Origin: Microbacterium paraoxydans
GTDB lineage: Bacteria; Actinomycetota; Actinomycetes; Actinomycetales; Microbacteriaceae
Length of the DNA: 64,000 nucleotides
Assembly: GCF_019056515.1 (NCBI RefSeq)
Contig: NZ_CP064873.1
Location: forward strand, 1,612,001-1,676,000
Reading direction: 5' to 3'
Of this stretch, positions 29,056-36,651 are shown in pieces. The notes under the pieces are model-generated. The model was not told where the DNA came from. It made no database searches and was given only the letters and a program-made list of their open reading frames with translations. Numbering within the stretch: the stretch's first letter is position 1; each line of letters starts with the position of its first letter. Position numbers and translations under genes: made by a program.

Positions 29056-29351
29056 GCGGCCTTCCTGACGGTGGCCCAGAGCCCGTAGTCGTGCATCGCC
29101 TGTGCGTGCACCTCCATGGTCTCGCGGGGTCCGGTGGCGACGATCGCGTGTCCGTCGTGGTGGACGGCGAGCATGAGGCGGGTGGCATGCTCGCGGGTGT
29201 AGCCGAAGTAGGTGCGGAAGACACGGACGACGTAGCTCATCAGATTCACCGGATCGTTCCACACGACGACCTCCCAGGGCTCCAGGGGCGCAGCGGAGAG
29301 ATCGGTGGCTTCATCGATCTCGGGAAGAGCAGTCGACACGGTCAGGCCCAT
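29052..29351 (-). CDS. clpS: ATP-dependent Clp protease adaptor
   Basis: A 99-residue adaptor that hands N-degron substrates to the ClpC/ClpA unfoldase. The substrate-pocket signature WEVVVWNDPVNLMSYVV is near residues 26-42, followed by HATRLMLAVHHDGHAIVATG and the helix of HAQAMHDYGLWATV. ATG 29351 overlaps the metallopeptidase gene by 10 bases; GTG 29339 is an alternative start just after that gene's stop. Middle gene of the metallopeptidase-clpS-DUF2017 run. Confidence 0.95.
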   Translation of the reverse strand: MGLTVSTALPEIDEATDLSAAPLEPWEVVVWNDPVNLMSYVVRVFRTYFGYTREHATRLMLAVHHDGHAIVATGPRETMEVHAQAMHDYGLWATVRKAA

Positions 29352-29689
29352 CCGAGCTCGTGCAGGTGGGCGTCGTCGATGCCATGGAAGTGCGCGATCT
29401 CGTGGACGAGGGTGGTGTGGATCTCGTCGCGGAGTTCGTCGATGTCCTCACACTGCGCGAGATGCGGTTCCCGGTAGACGATGATGCGATCGGGCAGCTC
29501 ACCCATCCCGTACTGCGTGCGCTCCGGCAACGCGAGGCCGTCGTACAGGCCGAGCAGATCGAGGCTGCCGTCCTCGGGACGATCCTCCACCACGAAGACG
29601 ACGTTCTCGAGCTGCTCGACCATCTCGTCGGGCAGCTGGTCGAGTTCGTCGATCACGAGGGCCTCGAAGGCCGCGGCGTCCATGTCCAT
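29342..29689 (-). CDS. zincin-like metallopeptidase
   Basis: A 115-residue protein of the small zinc-metallopeptidase (zincin) family. The HExxH-type motif with its third ligand is TTLVHEIAHFHGIDD near residues 93-107, close to the C-terminus. The upstream ELPDRIIVYREPHL strand is typical of the family. Substrate unknown. Start ATG 29689 follows TAGGCT and 7 bases (GGAGGGG), so it may be leaderless; a second ATG two codons in is possible. First gene of the run with clpS. Confidence 0.88.
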   Translation of the reverse strand: MDMDAAAFEALVIDELDQLPDEMVEQLENVVFVVEDRPEDGSLDLLGLYDGLALPERTQYGMGELPDRIIVYREPHLAQCEDIDELRDEIHTTLVHEIAHFHGIDDAHLHELGWA

Positions 29690-29696
29690 CCCCTCC

Positions 29697-29702
29697 AGCC
29701 TA
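29697..29702 (-). promoter_or_regulatory. -10 element TAGGCT for metallopeptidase-clpS operon
   Basis: TAGGCT on the minus strand, 7 bases before the ATG. Confidence 0.45.
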
Positions 29703-29722
29703 CGGGGACGGCGACGGGTTCC

Positions 29723-30352
29723 TCAGTGCAGGAGGACGAGCAGCGCCGCGACGCCGATGAAGAGGGTTCCGAACACGGTGTTGAGGATCCGCTGGCCGTG
29801 CGGAGAGCGGGTGAGGCGGCGGAAGGGGCGTGCGGCCGTGGCGAAGAATCCCCACATGACGAGCACGTCGACGACCACGACGGTCGCGACGAGGGCCAGG
29901 TACTGGGGGAGCGGAGGCTGGTCCAGCCGGATGAACTGCGGGATGAACGCGAGGAAGAAGACGATCGCCTTGGGATTCAGCAGGTTGACCCAGAAGCCTC
30001 GGCGCATCATCGACCAGTGGCTCTCCCGAGCATCCACGGGATCCGGCGCGTCATCGAGCGCCGGAGCGGGGCGGGTCAGGATCAAACGGATGCCGAGGTA
30101 CACCAGGTAGGCGGCGCCGGCGTATCGGATGAGGTTGAACAGGACGTCCGAGCGCGAGACGAGGAGCCCGACGCCGGCAGCCACGATCACGACATGCACG
30201 ATGAGCGCGATCTGCTGGCCGATGATTCCCCAGATCGAGCGCTTCCAGCCCTGCGTGAGGGAGTTGGACATCGTGTTGATCGCGCCGGCCCCCGGCGTGA
30301 AGCTGATCACCACGGATGCGGTGAGAAGAGAGAACCAGACCGCCAGTGACAC
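29723..30352 (-). CDS. LysE family exporter
   Basis: A 209-residue inner-membrane protein with about six membrane helices, of the LysE/RhtB amino-acid exporter family. The N-terminal signature SFTPGAGAINTMSNSLTQG is followed by the GIIGQQIALIVHV region and a conserved central helix (AYLVYLGIRLIL). Substrate not determinable. The GTG start has TAGACT 6 bases upstream, just after the tRNA-His terminator. Confidence 0.92.
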   Translation of the reverse strand: MSLAVWFSLLTASVVISFTPGAGAINTMSNSLTQGWKRSIWGIIGQQIALIVHVVIVAAGVGLLVSRSDVLFNLIRYAGAAYLVYLGIRLILTRPAPALDDAPDPVDARESHWSMMRRGFWVNLLNPKAIVFFLAFIPQFIRLDQPPLPQYLALVATVVVVDVLVMWGFFATAARPFRRLTRSPHGQRILNTVFGTLFIGVAALLVLLH

Positions 30353-30358
30353 CAGGAC

Positions 30359-30364
30359 AGTCTA
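30359..30364 (-). promoter_or_regulatory. leaderless -10 element TAGACT for the LysE exporter
   Basis: TAGACT, then GTCCTG (6 bases), then GTG, on the minus strand. Confidence 0.5.
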
Positions 30365-30380
30365 GGGCCCGCGTGAGAGG

Positions 30381-30417
30381 CGAAGAGGCTCGGACCGAAC
30401 CGGTCCGAGCCTCTTCG
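30381..30417 (-). terminator. terminator of tRNA-His
   Basis: A perfect 17-base stem (CGAAGAGGCTCGGACCG and its complement) with a 3-base loop lies 3 bases beyond the 3' end of tRNA-His. Confidence 0.85.
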
Positions 30418-30420
30418 AGC

Positions 30421-30496
30421 TGGGGTGAGTAACGGGGCTTGAACCCGCGACCTCCTGGACCACAACCAGGCGCTCTACCAACTGAGCTATACCCAC
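30421..30496 (-). tRNA. tRNA-His (anticodon GTG)
   Basis: Cloverleaf with acceptor stem GTGGGTA/TACTCAC (one G-T pair), anticodon GTG in the loop TTGTGGT, discriminator C and an encoded CCA. The base before the acceptor stem is G, the extra G-1 that marks histidine tRNA. Confidence 0.95.
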
Positions 30497-30532
30497 CATG
30501 CGCCCGTCGAAACAGGCAACCCCACGAGTCTA

Positions 30533-31159
30533 TTACATGTTCGGGGCGAACTCCGACACCGTGCGCGCGGCGATCTCCTTGGCGTCGTCGCTGGAAGGGC
30601 CCGGCTCGTCCACGAAGACGGCCTCCCGGTAGTAGCGGAGCTCGCGGATCGACTCCAGGATGTCGGCCAGCGCGCGGTGGCCCCCGTCCTTCGCCGGAGC
30701 CTGGAAGAACACGCGGGGGTACCAGCGACGGGAGAGCTCCTTGATGCTGGAGACATCGACGTTGCGGTAGTGGAGCCACTGGTCGACCTGAGGCATGTAC
30801 TTCGCGAGGAACATCCGGTCGGTGCCGATCGTGTTGCCGGCGAGAGGGGCGCGGCGCTCGAGGGGGACGAAGCGGCGGATGTACGCCAGCGTCTGCTCCT
30901 CCGCCTCCTCGAGGGTGACTCCGTGCGGGATCTCGTCGATGAGCCCCGAGGTCTCGTGCATGGCGGTGACGAAGTCGTTCATGTTCGCGAGCGCGTCCGC
31001 GCTCGGACGGATGACGACCTGGAATCCGGGGTCGAGCGGACGGAGCTCGAAGTCGGTGACCACCACCGCGATCTCGACGAGCTCGTCGACGGCGAGATCG
31101 AGCCCCGTCATCTCGCAGTCGATCCAGACGAGGCGGTCGTTCTCCGAAGCAGTCACCAT
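30533..31159 (-). CDS. orn: oligoribonuclease
   Basis: A 3'-5' exonuclease that finishes RNA decay by hydrolysing di- and short oligoribonucleotides, including pGpG. It is 208 residues. The DEDDh residues are visible: D and E in WIDCEMTGLD, D in LAGNTIGTDRMFLAKYMP, and H/D in GGHRALADILESI. Leaderless ATG with TAGGAT 6 bases upstream. Downstream lies tRNA-His, on the same strand. Confidence 0.97.
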   Translation of the reverse strand: MVTASENDRLVWIDCEMTGLDLAVDELVEIAVVVTDFELRPLDPGFQVVIRPSADALANMNDFVTAMHETSGLIDEIPHGVTLEEAEEQTLAYIRRFVPLERRAPLAGNTIGTDRMFLAKYMPQVDQWLHYRNVDVSSIKELSRRWYPRVFFQAPAKDGGHRALADILESIRELRYYREAVFVDEPGPSSDDAKEIAARTVSEFAPNM

Positions 31160-31165
31160 GTCGCC

Positions 31166-31171
31166 ATCCTA
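31166..31171 (-). promoter_or_regulatory. leaderless -10 element TAGGAT for orn
   Basis: TAGGAT, then GGCGAC (6 bases), then ATG, on the minus strand. Confidence 0.55.
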
Positions 31172-31204
31172 TCGACGGCCCCGACATCGACCCGCGGGGC
31201 GCGG

Positions 31205-31210
31205 TACGGT
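31205..31210 (+). promoter_or_regulatory. -10 element TACGGT for tRNA-Arg
   Basis: TACGGT ends 10 bases before the mature tRNA 5' end, the usual distance for a short 5' leader removed by RNase P. Confidence 0.4.
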
Positions 31211-31220
31211 AGAGACGTCC

Positions 31221-31296
31221 GCCTCCGTAGCTCAGGGGATAGAGCAGGAGCCTTCTAATCTCTTGGTCGCAGGTTCGAATCCTGCCGGGGGCGCCA
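31221..31296 (+). tRNA. tRNA-Arg (anticodon TCT)
   Basis: 76-base cloverleaf. The acceptor GCCTCCG pairs with CGGGGGC (one T-G pair), the anticodon loop CTTCTAA gives TCT, T-arm GCAGG/CCTGC, and CCA is encoded. The anticodon stem GGAGC/TCTCT has a C-T mismatch next to the loop and a G-T pair at its top. Confidence 0.93.
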
Positions 31297-31303
31297 CTGA
31301 TCG

Positions 31304-31320
31304 CCCGTCAGATCGACGGG
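31304..31320 (+). terminator. weak hairpin after tRNA-Arg
   Basis: A 6-base stem CCCGTC/GACGGG with a 5-base loop, 7 bases beyond the tRNA. It may end the tRNA transcript or only be chance. Confidence 0.3.
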
Positions 31321-31322
31321 TC

Positions 31323-31595
31323 TCAGCAGTGCCGCAGCGCGTCGACCGCGTCGTCTGCGCGCCAGAACTCGCCGATCAGCCGGAAGCCGCCCGTCGCCAG
31401 ATGGAGCCGCTCCGCGCGGTAGCGGACGCCGAGGGGATCGGCCACCGCGCGGAGGTGACCGAGGACATGCTCGCGGCTGTCCTGGACACGCCACAGGTGA
31501 TCGGCGGCACGGACGAGGTGCTCTCGACGGGACGCGAGCGGCGGGGCTGCAAGCGGGACTCCGGGAGCGGGGGTCGAGGTGGTGGTGGCGGTCAT
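31323..31595 (-). CDS. small hypothetical protein
   Basis: A 90-residue protein with a Thr/Pro/Ala-rich N-terminus and a C-terminal half containing REHLVRAADHLWRVQ and GGFRLIGEFWRADDAVDAL, probably a small alpha/beta fold. No known motif is visible. The start is placed at ATG 31593-31595 because GGAGAG lies just upstream; an in-frame ATG five codons earlier would put that ribosome site inside the gene. It is divergent from ssb, sharing a 206-base intergenic region in which I see no clear further feature. Confidence 0.6.
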   Translation of the reverse strand: MTATTTSTPAPGVPLAAPPLASRREHLVRAADHLWRVQDSREHVLGHLRAVADPLGVRYRAERLHLATGGFRLIGEFWRADDAVDALRHC

Positions 31596-31801
31596 GGTCT
31601 CTCCTTCCATGGTTCGAACATACGACCGGCCACCGACATTCGTCCGGGTGTCGATATCCGGCGGTGACCGGGCCTCTTCTGCACGGATCCTCTCCGCTGT
31701 CGACCTTCCACAGAACGCGCGATCGCGCCCTCGCGCACCCGTCGGCGCGGTGCACGCTGGAGGTCATCCGGCCGCCGAGCCGGCACCGAGAGGACGAACA
31801 C

Positions 31802-32257
31802 ATGATCGACACCGTGACCATCGTGGGCAGAGTCGCGACGGACCCCACCCCCGGGCGGACGAGCGCCGGAGTGCCCGTCACGAACTTCCGGCTGGCGAGC
31901 ACGCACCGGCGCTTCGACCCGGCGAGCGGGACCTGGGTGGATGCGGGGACCAACTGGTTCTCGATCGCCGCCTTCCGACGGCTGGCGGAGCACGCGCGGG
32001 CATCGCTGCGAGTGGGCGACAGCGTCATCGTCTCCGGGCGACTCCGGGTGCGTCCGTGGGAGAGCAACGGCAAGCAGGGGACGAGCGTCGACATCGACGC
32101 GGACACCATCGGACACGATCTGCGGTGGGGGACCACGGCATATCGGCCGAGCTCCCGGCCGTCATCCGGGGAGGCGGGGGAGAGCGCTGATCTCTCGACG
32201 GTGGATGACGAGGCGCACGACGCGTGGGATCAGCCTGCAGAGACCGAGGCGGCCTAG
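31802..32257 (+). CDS. ssb: single-stranded DNA-binding protein, paralogue lacking the acidic tip
   Basis: A 151-residue OB-fold SSB starting MIDTVTIVGRVATDPTPG, with NFRLASTHRRFD, WFSIAAFRRLAEHA and VIVSGRLRVRPWE strands. Typical bacterial SSB ends with DDDIPF-like acidic residues that recruit partners. Here the tail is short, acidic but different (ending DQPAETEAA). It is therefore more like the actinobacterial second SSB (SsbB type) than the replication SSB. It stands alone, 9 bases before a lipoprotein gene that has its own promoter. Confidence 0.9.
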   Translation: MIDTVTIVGRVATDPTPGRTSAGVPVTNFRLASTHRRFDPASGTWVDAGTNWFSIAAFRRLAEHARASLRVGDSVIVSGRLRVRPWESNGKQGTSVDIDADTIGHDLRWGTTAYRPSSRPSSGEAGESADLSTVDDEAHDAWDQPAETEAA

Positions 32258-32260
32258 ACT
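32255..32260 (+). promoter_or_regulatory. leaderless -10 element TAGACT for the lipoprotein gene
   Basis: TAGACT overlaps the stop of ssb, then CTGCTC (6 bases), then GTG 32267. Confidence 0.55.
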
Positions 32261-32266
32261 CTGCTC

Positions 32267-32752
32267 GTGCTCCGATCGGTCCTCCCGTCCCGCGCTGCGG
32301 CGCTCGTGCTCGTCGCCGGTGTCTCGGCCGCCGTCCTCGCCGGATGCGCGCCGGAGCCCACGGCGACGCCGACTCCCACGGCGACAGCCACCGCTGATCC
32401 GACGCCGTCCGCCGCTCCTGCTCTGGTGCCGGACGGGAGCGCCGAGGACAACCTCCCCGTCTTCACGGCGGTGGCGGAGCAGGTCTGGGGGACGGAGCAA
32501 CGCGGGGAGGGGCGCGCGTACGTCGACGGTCTCGTCGCGGCGGGATTCGATCGGGACGCCATGCAGCTCACGCCGGACCAGTCCACGGTCGGGAACCCGG
32601 CGGAGAGCATCCAGTTCTCGGTCCGCTGGGGCGAGGAGGAGTGCCTGATCGGACAGGTCGGTCCGTCCACCGGTGCCGTCGTGACCACGGTCATGCCCCA
32701 GCTCGCCGGCGGGCGGTGCCTGGTGGGCGCGACGCGGCCGATCGACTGGTGA
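32267..32752 (+). CDS. lipoprotein, DUF6993-like
   Basis: A 161-residue exported lipoprotein. The signal ends in lipobox VLAGC with the lipidated Cys at about 27, then a Thr/Pro/Ala spacer (PTATPTPTATATADPTPS). The ~110-residue mature domain has two cysteines (EEECLIGQV and GRCLVGAT) that may form a disulfide. The mature domain resembles the actinobacterial DUF6993 group by length and pattern; function unknown. GTG start, leaderless. Confidence 0.78.
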   Translation: MLRSVLPSRAAALVLVAGVSAAVLAGCAPEPTATPTPTATATADPTPSAAPALVPDGSAEDNLPVFTAVAEQVWGTEQRGEGRAYVDGLVAAGFDRDAMQLTPDQSTVGNPAESIQFSVRWGEEECLIGQVGPSTGAVVTTVMPQLAGGRCLVGATRPIDW

Positions 32753-32785
32753 CTCGCGTACACAGATAAGCCCACTCGCGGCCGG

Positions 32786-32791
32786 TAGGCT
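32786..32791 (+). promoter_or_regulatory. -10 element TAGGCT for the EttA-like gene
   Basis: TAGGCT gives a predicted leader of about 35 bases that includes AGAAGGAG at 32816-32823. Confidence 0.45.
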
Positions 32792-32832
32792 GGAGTGTCG
32801 ATCTTCGACGCCAACAGAAGGAGCGGTTTTCG

Positions 32833-34512
32833 GTGGCTGAGTACATCTACTCCATGGTTCGTGCCCGCAAGGCGGTGGGTGAGAAGCTCATCCTGGACGA
32901 CGTCACGATGGCGTTCCTGCCGGGCGCGAAGATCGGCATGGTCGGCCCCAACGGCGCCGGAAAGTCGACGATCCTCAAGATCATGGCCGGGCTCGACACC
33001 CCGTCCAACGGTGAGGCCAAGCTCTCGCCGGGGTACTCCGTCGGCATCCTCATGCAGGAGCCGGAGCTCGACGAGTCGAAGACGGTCCTCGAGAACATCC
33101 AGGACGGCATCGCCATCAAGGCCAAGGTCGACCGGTTCAACGAGATCTCCGCGCTGATGGCCGATCCGGACGCCGACTTCGACGCGCTCCTCGCGGAGAT
33201 GGGGACGCTGCAGGAGGAGATCGACGCGGCGGACGGCTGGGATCTCGATTCCCAGCTCGAGCAGGCGATGGACGCCCTCCGCACCCCGCCCGGCGACGCG
33301 GCCATCGCTCCGCTCTCCGGTGGTGAGAAGCGCCGTGTGGCGCTGGCCAAGCTGCTGCTGCAGAAGCCCGACCTGCTGCTCCTCGACGAGCCCACCAACC
33401 ACCTCGACGCGGAGAGCGTGCTCTGGCTCGAGCAGCACCTCCAGTCGTACAAGGGCGCCGTGATCGCCATCACCCACGACCGGTACTTCCTCGACCACGT
33501 GGCCGAGTGGATCGCCGAGGTCGACCGCGGACGCCTCATCGGCTACGAGGGCAACTACTCGACGTACTTGGAGAAGAAGGCGGAGCGCCTCGACATCCAG
33601 GGCAAGAAGGATGCCAAGCTCGCCAAGCGCCTGAAGGACGAGCTCGACTGGGTCCGCTCCAGCGCGAAGGGCCGTCAGACGAAGTCGAAGGCGCGTCTGG
33701 CACGGTACGAGGAGATGGCGGCCGAGGCGGAGCGCACCAGGAAGCTGGACTTCGAGGAGATCCAGATCCCCGCCGGTCCTCGACTCGGCAACGTCGTCAT
33801 CGAGGCCAAGAACCTCAAGAAGGGCTTCGACGGCCGCTCGCTCATCGACGGCCTGAGCTTCAGCCTCCCGCCGAACGGCATCGTCGGCGTCATCGGCCCG
33901 AACGGCGTCGGAAAGACGACCCTGTTCAAGACCATCGTCGGGCTGGAGCCGCTGGACGGCGGCGACCTCAAGATCGGCGAGACCGTCAAGATCAGCTACG
34001 TCGACCAGTCGCGGTCGTCGATCGACCCGAACAAGACCCTGTGGGAGGTCGTCTCCGACGGCCTGGACTTCATCACGGTGGGCAAGACCGAGATCCCGTC
34101 CCGTGCCTACGTTTCGAAGTTCGGGTTCAAGGGCCCGGACCAGCAGAAGAAGGCCGGCGTGCTCTCCGGTGGTGAGCGCAACCGTCTGAACCTCGCGCTC
34201 ACCCTCAAGGAGGGTGGCAACCTGCTCCTCCTCGACGAGCCGACCAACGACCTCGACGTCGAGACGCTGAGCTCCCTGGAGAACGCGCTGCTCGAGTTCC
34301 CCGGCTGTGCGGTGGTCATCACCCACGACCGGTGGTTCCTCGACCGGATCGCGACGCACATCCTCGCCTACGAGGGCACGGACGAGAAGCCCGACCAGTG
34401 GTACTGGTTCGAGGGCAACTTCGAGGCCTACGAGCAGAACAAGATCGAGCGTCTCGGCCCGGATGCGGCGAAGCCCCACCGGTCGACGCACCGCAAGCTC
34501 ACCCGCGACTGA
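32833..34512 (+). CDS. ettA: ABC-F ATPase, energy-dependent translational throttle
   Basis: A soluble ABC-F protein that binds the ribosomal E site. It is 559 residues, the EttA length. Two nucleotide-binding domains are present: Walker A GPNGAGKST with signature LSGGEKRRVAL, and GPNGVGKTT with LSGGERNRLNL. The EttA-type arm lies in domain 1 (PDADFDALLAEMGTLQEEID), and a charged linker between domains includes WVRSSAKGRQTKSKARL. No membrane segments. GTG start with AGAAGGAG 9 bases upstream. The downstream thioesterase gene is 7 bases away. Confidence 0.96.
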   Translation: MAEYIYSMVRARKAVGEKLILDDVTMAFLPGAKIGMVGPNGAGKSTILKIMAGLDTPSNGEAKLSPGYSVGILMQEPELDESKTVLENIQDGIAIKAKVDRFNEISALMADPDADFDALLAEMGTLQEEIDAADGWDLDSQLEQAMDALRTPPGDAAIAPLSGGEKRRVALAKLLLQKPDLLLLDEPTNHLDAESVLWLEQHLQSYKGAVIAITHDRYFLDHVAEWIAEVDRGRLIGYEGNYSTYLEKKAERLDIQGKKDAKLAKRLKDELDWVRSSAKGRQTKSKARLARYEEMAAEAERTRKLDFEEIQIPAGPRLGNVVIEAKNLKKGFDGRSLIDGLSFSLPPNGIVGVIGPNGVGKTTLFKTIVGLEPLDGGDLKIGETVKISYVDQSRSSIDPNKTLWEVVSDGLDFITVGKTEIPSRAYVSKFGFKGPDQQKKAGVLSGGERNRLNLALTLKEGGNLLLLDEPTNDLDVETLSSLENALLEFPGCAVVITHDRWFLDRIATHILAYEGTDEKPDQWYWFEGNFEAYEQNKIERLGPDAAKPHRSTHRKLTRD

Positions 34513-34519
34513 GGCGGCC

Positions 34520-35008
34520 ATGAGCACCGACTCGCCGGGTTCCCGCCTGCACATCCCGATCCACCTCCGTTGGGGCGATCTGGATGCGTTCAACCACGTC
34601 AACAACACCTCGATGCTCAAGCTGCTCGAGGAGGCGCGCGTCCGCGCGTTCTGGCGTGCGGGACCCGGCGAGGAGGCGCCGTCCACCGCCGTCCTCGACT
34701 CCGGGATCGAGGAGGGCATCCTGACGCTCATCGCGCGGCAGGAGATCGAGTACCTCGCTCCGGTTCCGTACCAGCGGCGCCCGCTCGAGGTGCAGATGTG
34801 GTTCGGGAAGCTCGGCGGGTCCAGCGTCGAGGTCTGCTACGAGGTGCACAACGACCCGGCCGCCGAGCCGCGTGAGCTCTACGCGCGATCCACGGCCATC
34901 ATCGTGCTCGTCGACGCGGGCACGGGACGGCCGACACGCCTGACAGCGGAGATGCGCGAGGCGTGGGAGCCGTACGTCGGTCCCTCCATCGAGTACGCAC
35001 ACCGCTGA
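34520..35008 (+). CDS. hotdog-fold acyl-CoA thioesterase
   Basis: A 162-residue single-hotdog protein of the 4HBT/FcbC-YbgC type. The signature RWGDLDAFNHVNNTSMLKLL near residues 18-37 includes the Asp of the active site, and IEYLAPVPYQRRPLEVQMW follows. ATG 34520, with GAGGCGG 3 bases before, is only 7 bases after the ettA-like gene, so it is likely co-transcribed with it. Convergent with tesB. Substrate unknown. Confidence 0.88.
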   Translation: MSTDSPGSRLHIPIHLRWGDLDAFNHVNNTSMLKLLEEARVRAFWRAGPGEEAPSTAVLDSGIEEGILTLIARQEIEYLAPVPYQRRPLEVQMWFGKLGGSSVEVCYEVHNDPAAEPRELYARSTAIIVLVDAGTGRPTRLTAEMREAWEPYVGPSIEYAHR

Positions 35009-35016
35009 GCGCAGCG

Positions 35017-35904
35017 TCAGCGATCCTCGGGAACCCGGATCATGATCTCCTGAGCGACGCTCGCCACGAGCGTGCCCTCTCGGGTGTACACGCGCCCCGT
35101 GGCCAGACCGCGACCGCCGCGGGCGCTCGGCGACTCCTGCACATAGAGGAGCCACTCGTCCACGCGCGCCGGGCGGTGCCACCACATCGCGTGGTCCAGG
35201 CTCGCGACCTTCAGGCCGGGAAGTGACCAGGAGACCCCGTGAGCGCGCAGGATCGACTCCTGGATCGTCATGTCGCTGAGGTAGGCCAGGGCGGCCCGGT
35301 GCAGCCGCTGGTCGTCGGGGAGCGGGGCGCGCAGTCGCATCCACACCGCCTGCCGGGGGACCCGTTCGTCATCGTTCGGAAGGTAGAGGGGGGAGTCGAC
35401 GTGCCGGATGTCCGCCGCACGCTCGCTCAGCATGCGTCGCGCACCTCCGGCGAGTCCGGGCACACGGTCCTCATCGGGGGCGAGGTCTTCCGGGACGGGC
35501 ACACCGGCGGGCATGGGCTCCGCGTGCTCTACCCCGGGGTCGGCATCCTGGAACGAGGCGATCATCGAGAAGATCGGCACGCCGTTCTGGTACGCCTGGG
35601 TGCGGCGAGTGGAGAATGAACGTCCGTCGTGGATCCGGTCGACGGCGATGGTGATCCCCTGGCTCGCATCGCCGGGACGGAGGAAGTAGCCGTGCATCGA
35701 GTGGACGGCGCGGTCCTCCGGCAGCGTGCGCTCGGCGGCCACGAGGGTCTGCGCGAGCACCTGTCCGCCGTAGATGCGGCCGCTCGGCATCGGGTGCGAC
35801 GAGCCCGTGAAGATGTCCTCGGTGGTCCGCGCCTGGGTGGCGTCAAGGTCGAGGACGTCGAGAAGACGCTCCACGGTCTGGATGGCGTGCTCGTCGGCGC
35901 TCAT
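35017..35904 (-). CDS. tesB: acyl-CoA thioesterase II
   Basis: A 295-residue double-hotdog thioesterase that hydrolyses acyl-CoA. The first hotdog shows GRIYGGQVLAQTLVAAERT and HSMHGYFLRPGD near residues 40-75. The second contains ASLDHAMWWHRPARVDEWLL and the catalytic-type Asp/Thr region near 225-250. GGAGGGG lies upstream of the ATG. Divergent from the 35955 gene; it faces the single-domain thioesterase tail-to-tail. Confidence 0.95.
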   Translation of the reverse strand: MSADEHAIQTVERLLDVLDLDATQARTTEDIFTGSSHPMPSGRIYGGQVLAQTLVAAERTLPEDRAVHSMHGYFLRPGDASQGITIAVDRIHDGRSFSTRRTQAYQNGVPIFSMIASFQDADPGVEHAEPMPAGVPVPEDLAPDEDRVPGLAGGARRMLSERAADIRHVDSPLYLPNDDERVPRQAVWMRLRAPLPDDQRLHRAALAYLSDMTIQESILRAHGVSWSLPGLKVASLDHAMWWHRPARVDEWLLYVQESPSARGGRGLATGRVYTREGTLVASVAQEIMIRVPEDR

Positions 35905-35941
35905 GTGTTCCCCTCCGCGGCCCGGGGTCGCCGCTCGTTGG

Positions 35942-35947
35942 TAGTTT
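35942..35947 (+). promoter_or_regulatory. leaderless -10 element TAGTTT for the 35955 gene
   Basis: TAGTTT, then 7 bases, then GTG 35955. Confidence 0.45.
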
Positions 35948-35954
35948 AGAACGC

Positions 35955-36620
35955 GTGACCCCTCAGCTCCTGCTCGCCGATCCGGACACGGCGAAGGATG
36001 TCCTCACGTTCACGGGCCGCGCGGCCCGGGTGTCCGACGAGGGTGTGCGTCTCCAGGCTCATCAGGGCGTCCTGGCGCTCACCACGGCGGTCCTCGCGCC
36101 TCAGGGGCTCTTCGATCAGACGCCGACGATCCTTGCCATGCGCATCGTCCGTGCCGACCCGGAACTCGAGTGCGACCTCGTGATCGACGCCCTGAGGTCG
36201 ACGGACGACCCGCAGCGCCTCGCTCTGCCGGAGACCGCTCTCTCGCCCGCGTGGGCCGGTGTCGCGCCCCCACGACAGGGGTGGGCGCTGGAGTCGACCC
36301 TTCCCGCCTCCGTCATCGCGCAGCGCGCGCAGTGGGGCATCTCCGCGGTCGCGCACGGCGCGGGACCGGGATCCGGCGAAGAGGCAGTGCGTGCGCTCCG
36401 CGCGGCGATCTGGGGCGAGCCGGACGACGACCTCGGCGGCCTGCCGCGCGGCGTCGCTTTCGCGGCAGACGCGCTCGGCTTCATCTCCGGCGAAGAGGAC
36501 GTGCCCGTGACGCGTTCCGGTCGTTGGACGCGGCTCGCGTTCCGCCGCGGCCACGTGCTCGCCCGCGGTCCCGTGGCCTCCGGGCTGACCAGCGTGCGAG
36601 CCACCGGCACCCGGGCCTGA
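35955..36620 (+). CDS. conserved-looking hypothetical protein
   Basis: A 221-residue soluble protein I do not recognise. It opens TPQLLLADPDTAKDVLTFTGRAARV and contains GWALESTLPASVIAQRAQWG, then a GPGSGEEAVRALRAAIWG helix near residue 140. There are no cysteines, membrane helices or catalytic motifs. Codon use matches its neighbours and the GTG has a leaderless-type promoter, so it is very probably real. Convergent with the FAD dehydrogenase gene. Confidence 0.8.
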   Translation: MTPQLLLADPDTAKDVLTFTGRAARVSDEGVRLQAHQGVLALTTAVLAPQGLFDQTPTILAMRIVRADPELECDLVIDALRSTDDPQRLALPETALSPAWAGVAPPRQGWALESTLPASVIAQRAQWGISAVAHGAGPGSGEEAVRALRAAIWGEPDDDLGGLPRGVAFAADALGFISGEEDVPVTRSGRWTRLAFRRGHVLARGPVASGLTSVRATGTRA

Positions 36621-36651
36621 CGGGACCACGGGACCGGCGGGCAGCTCCGGA

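Noticed and set aside
30381..30417. Riboswitch or attenuator before the LysE-type exporter
   Set aside because: The stem ends 3 bases from tRNA-His and the exporter has its own TAGACT promoter after it, so a tRNA terminator explains it better.
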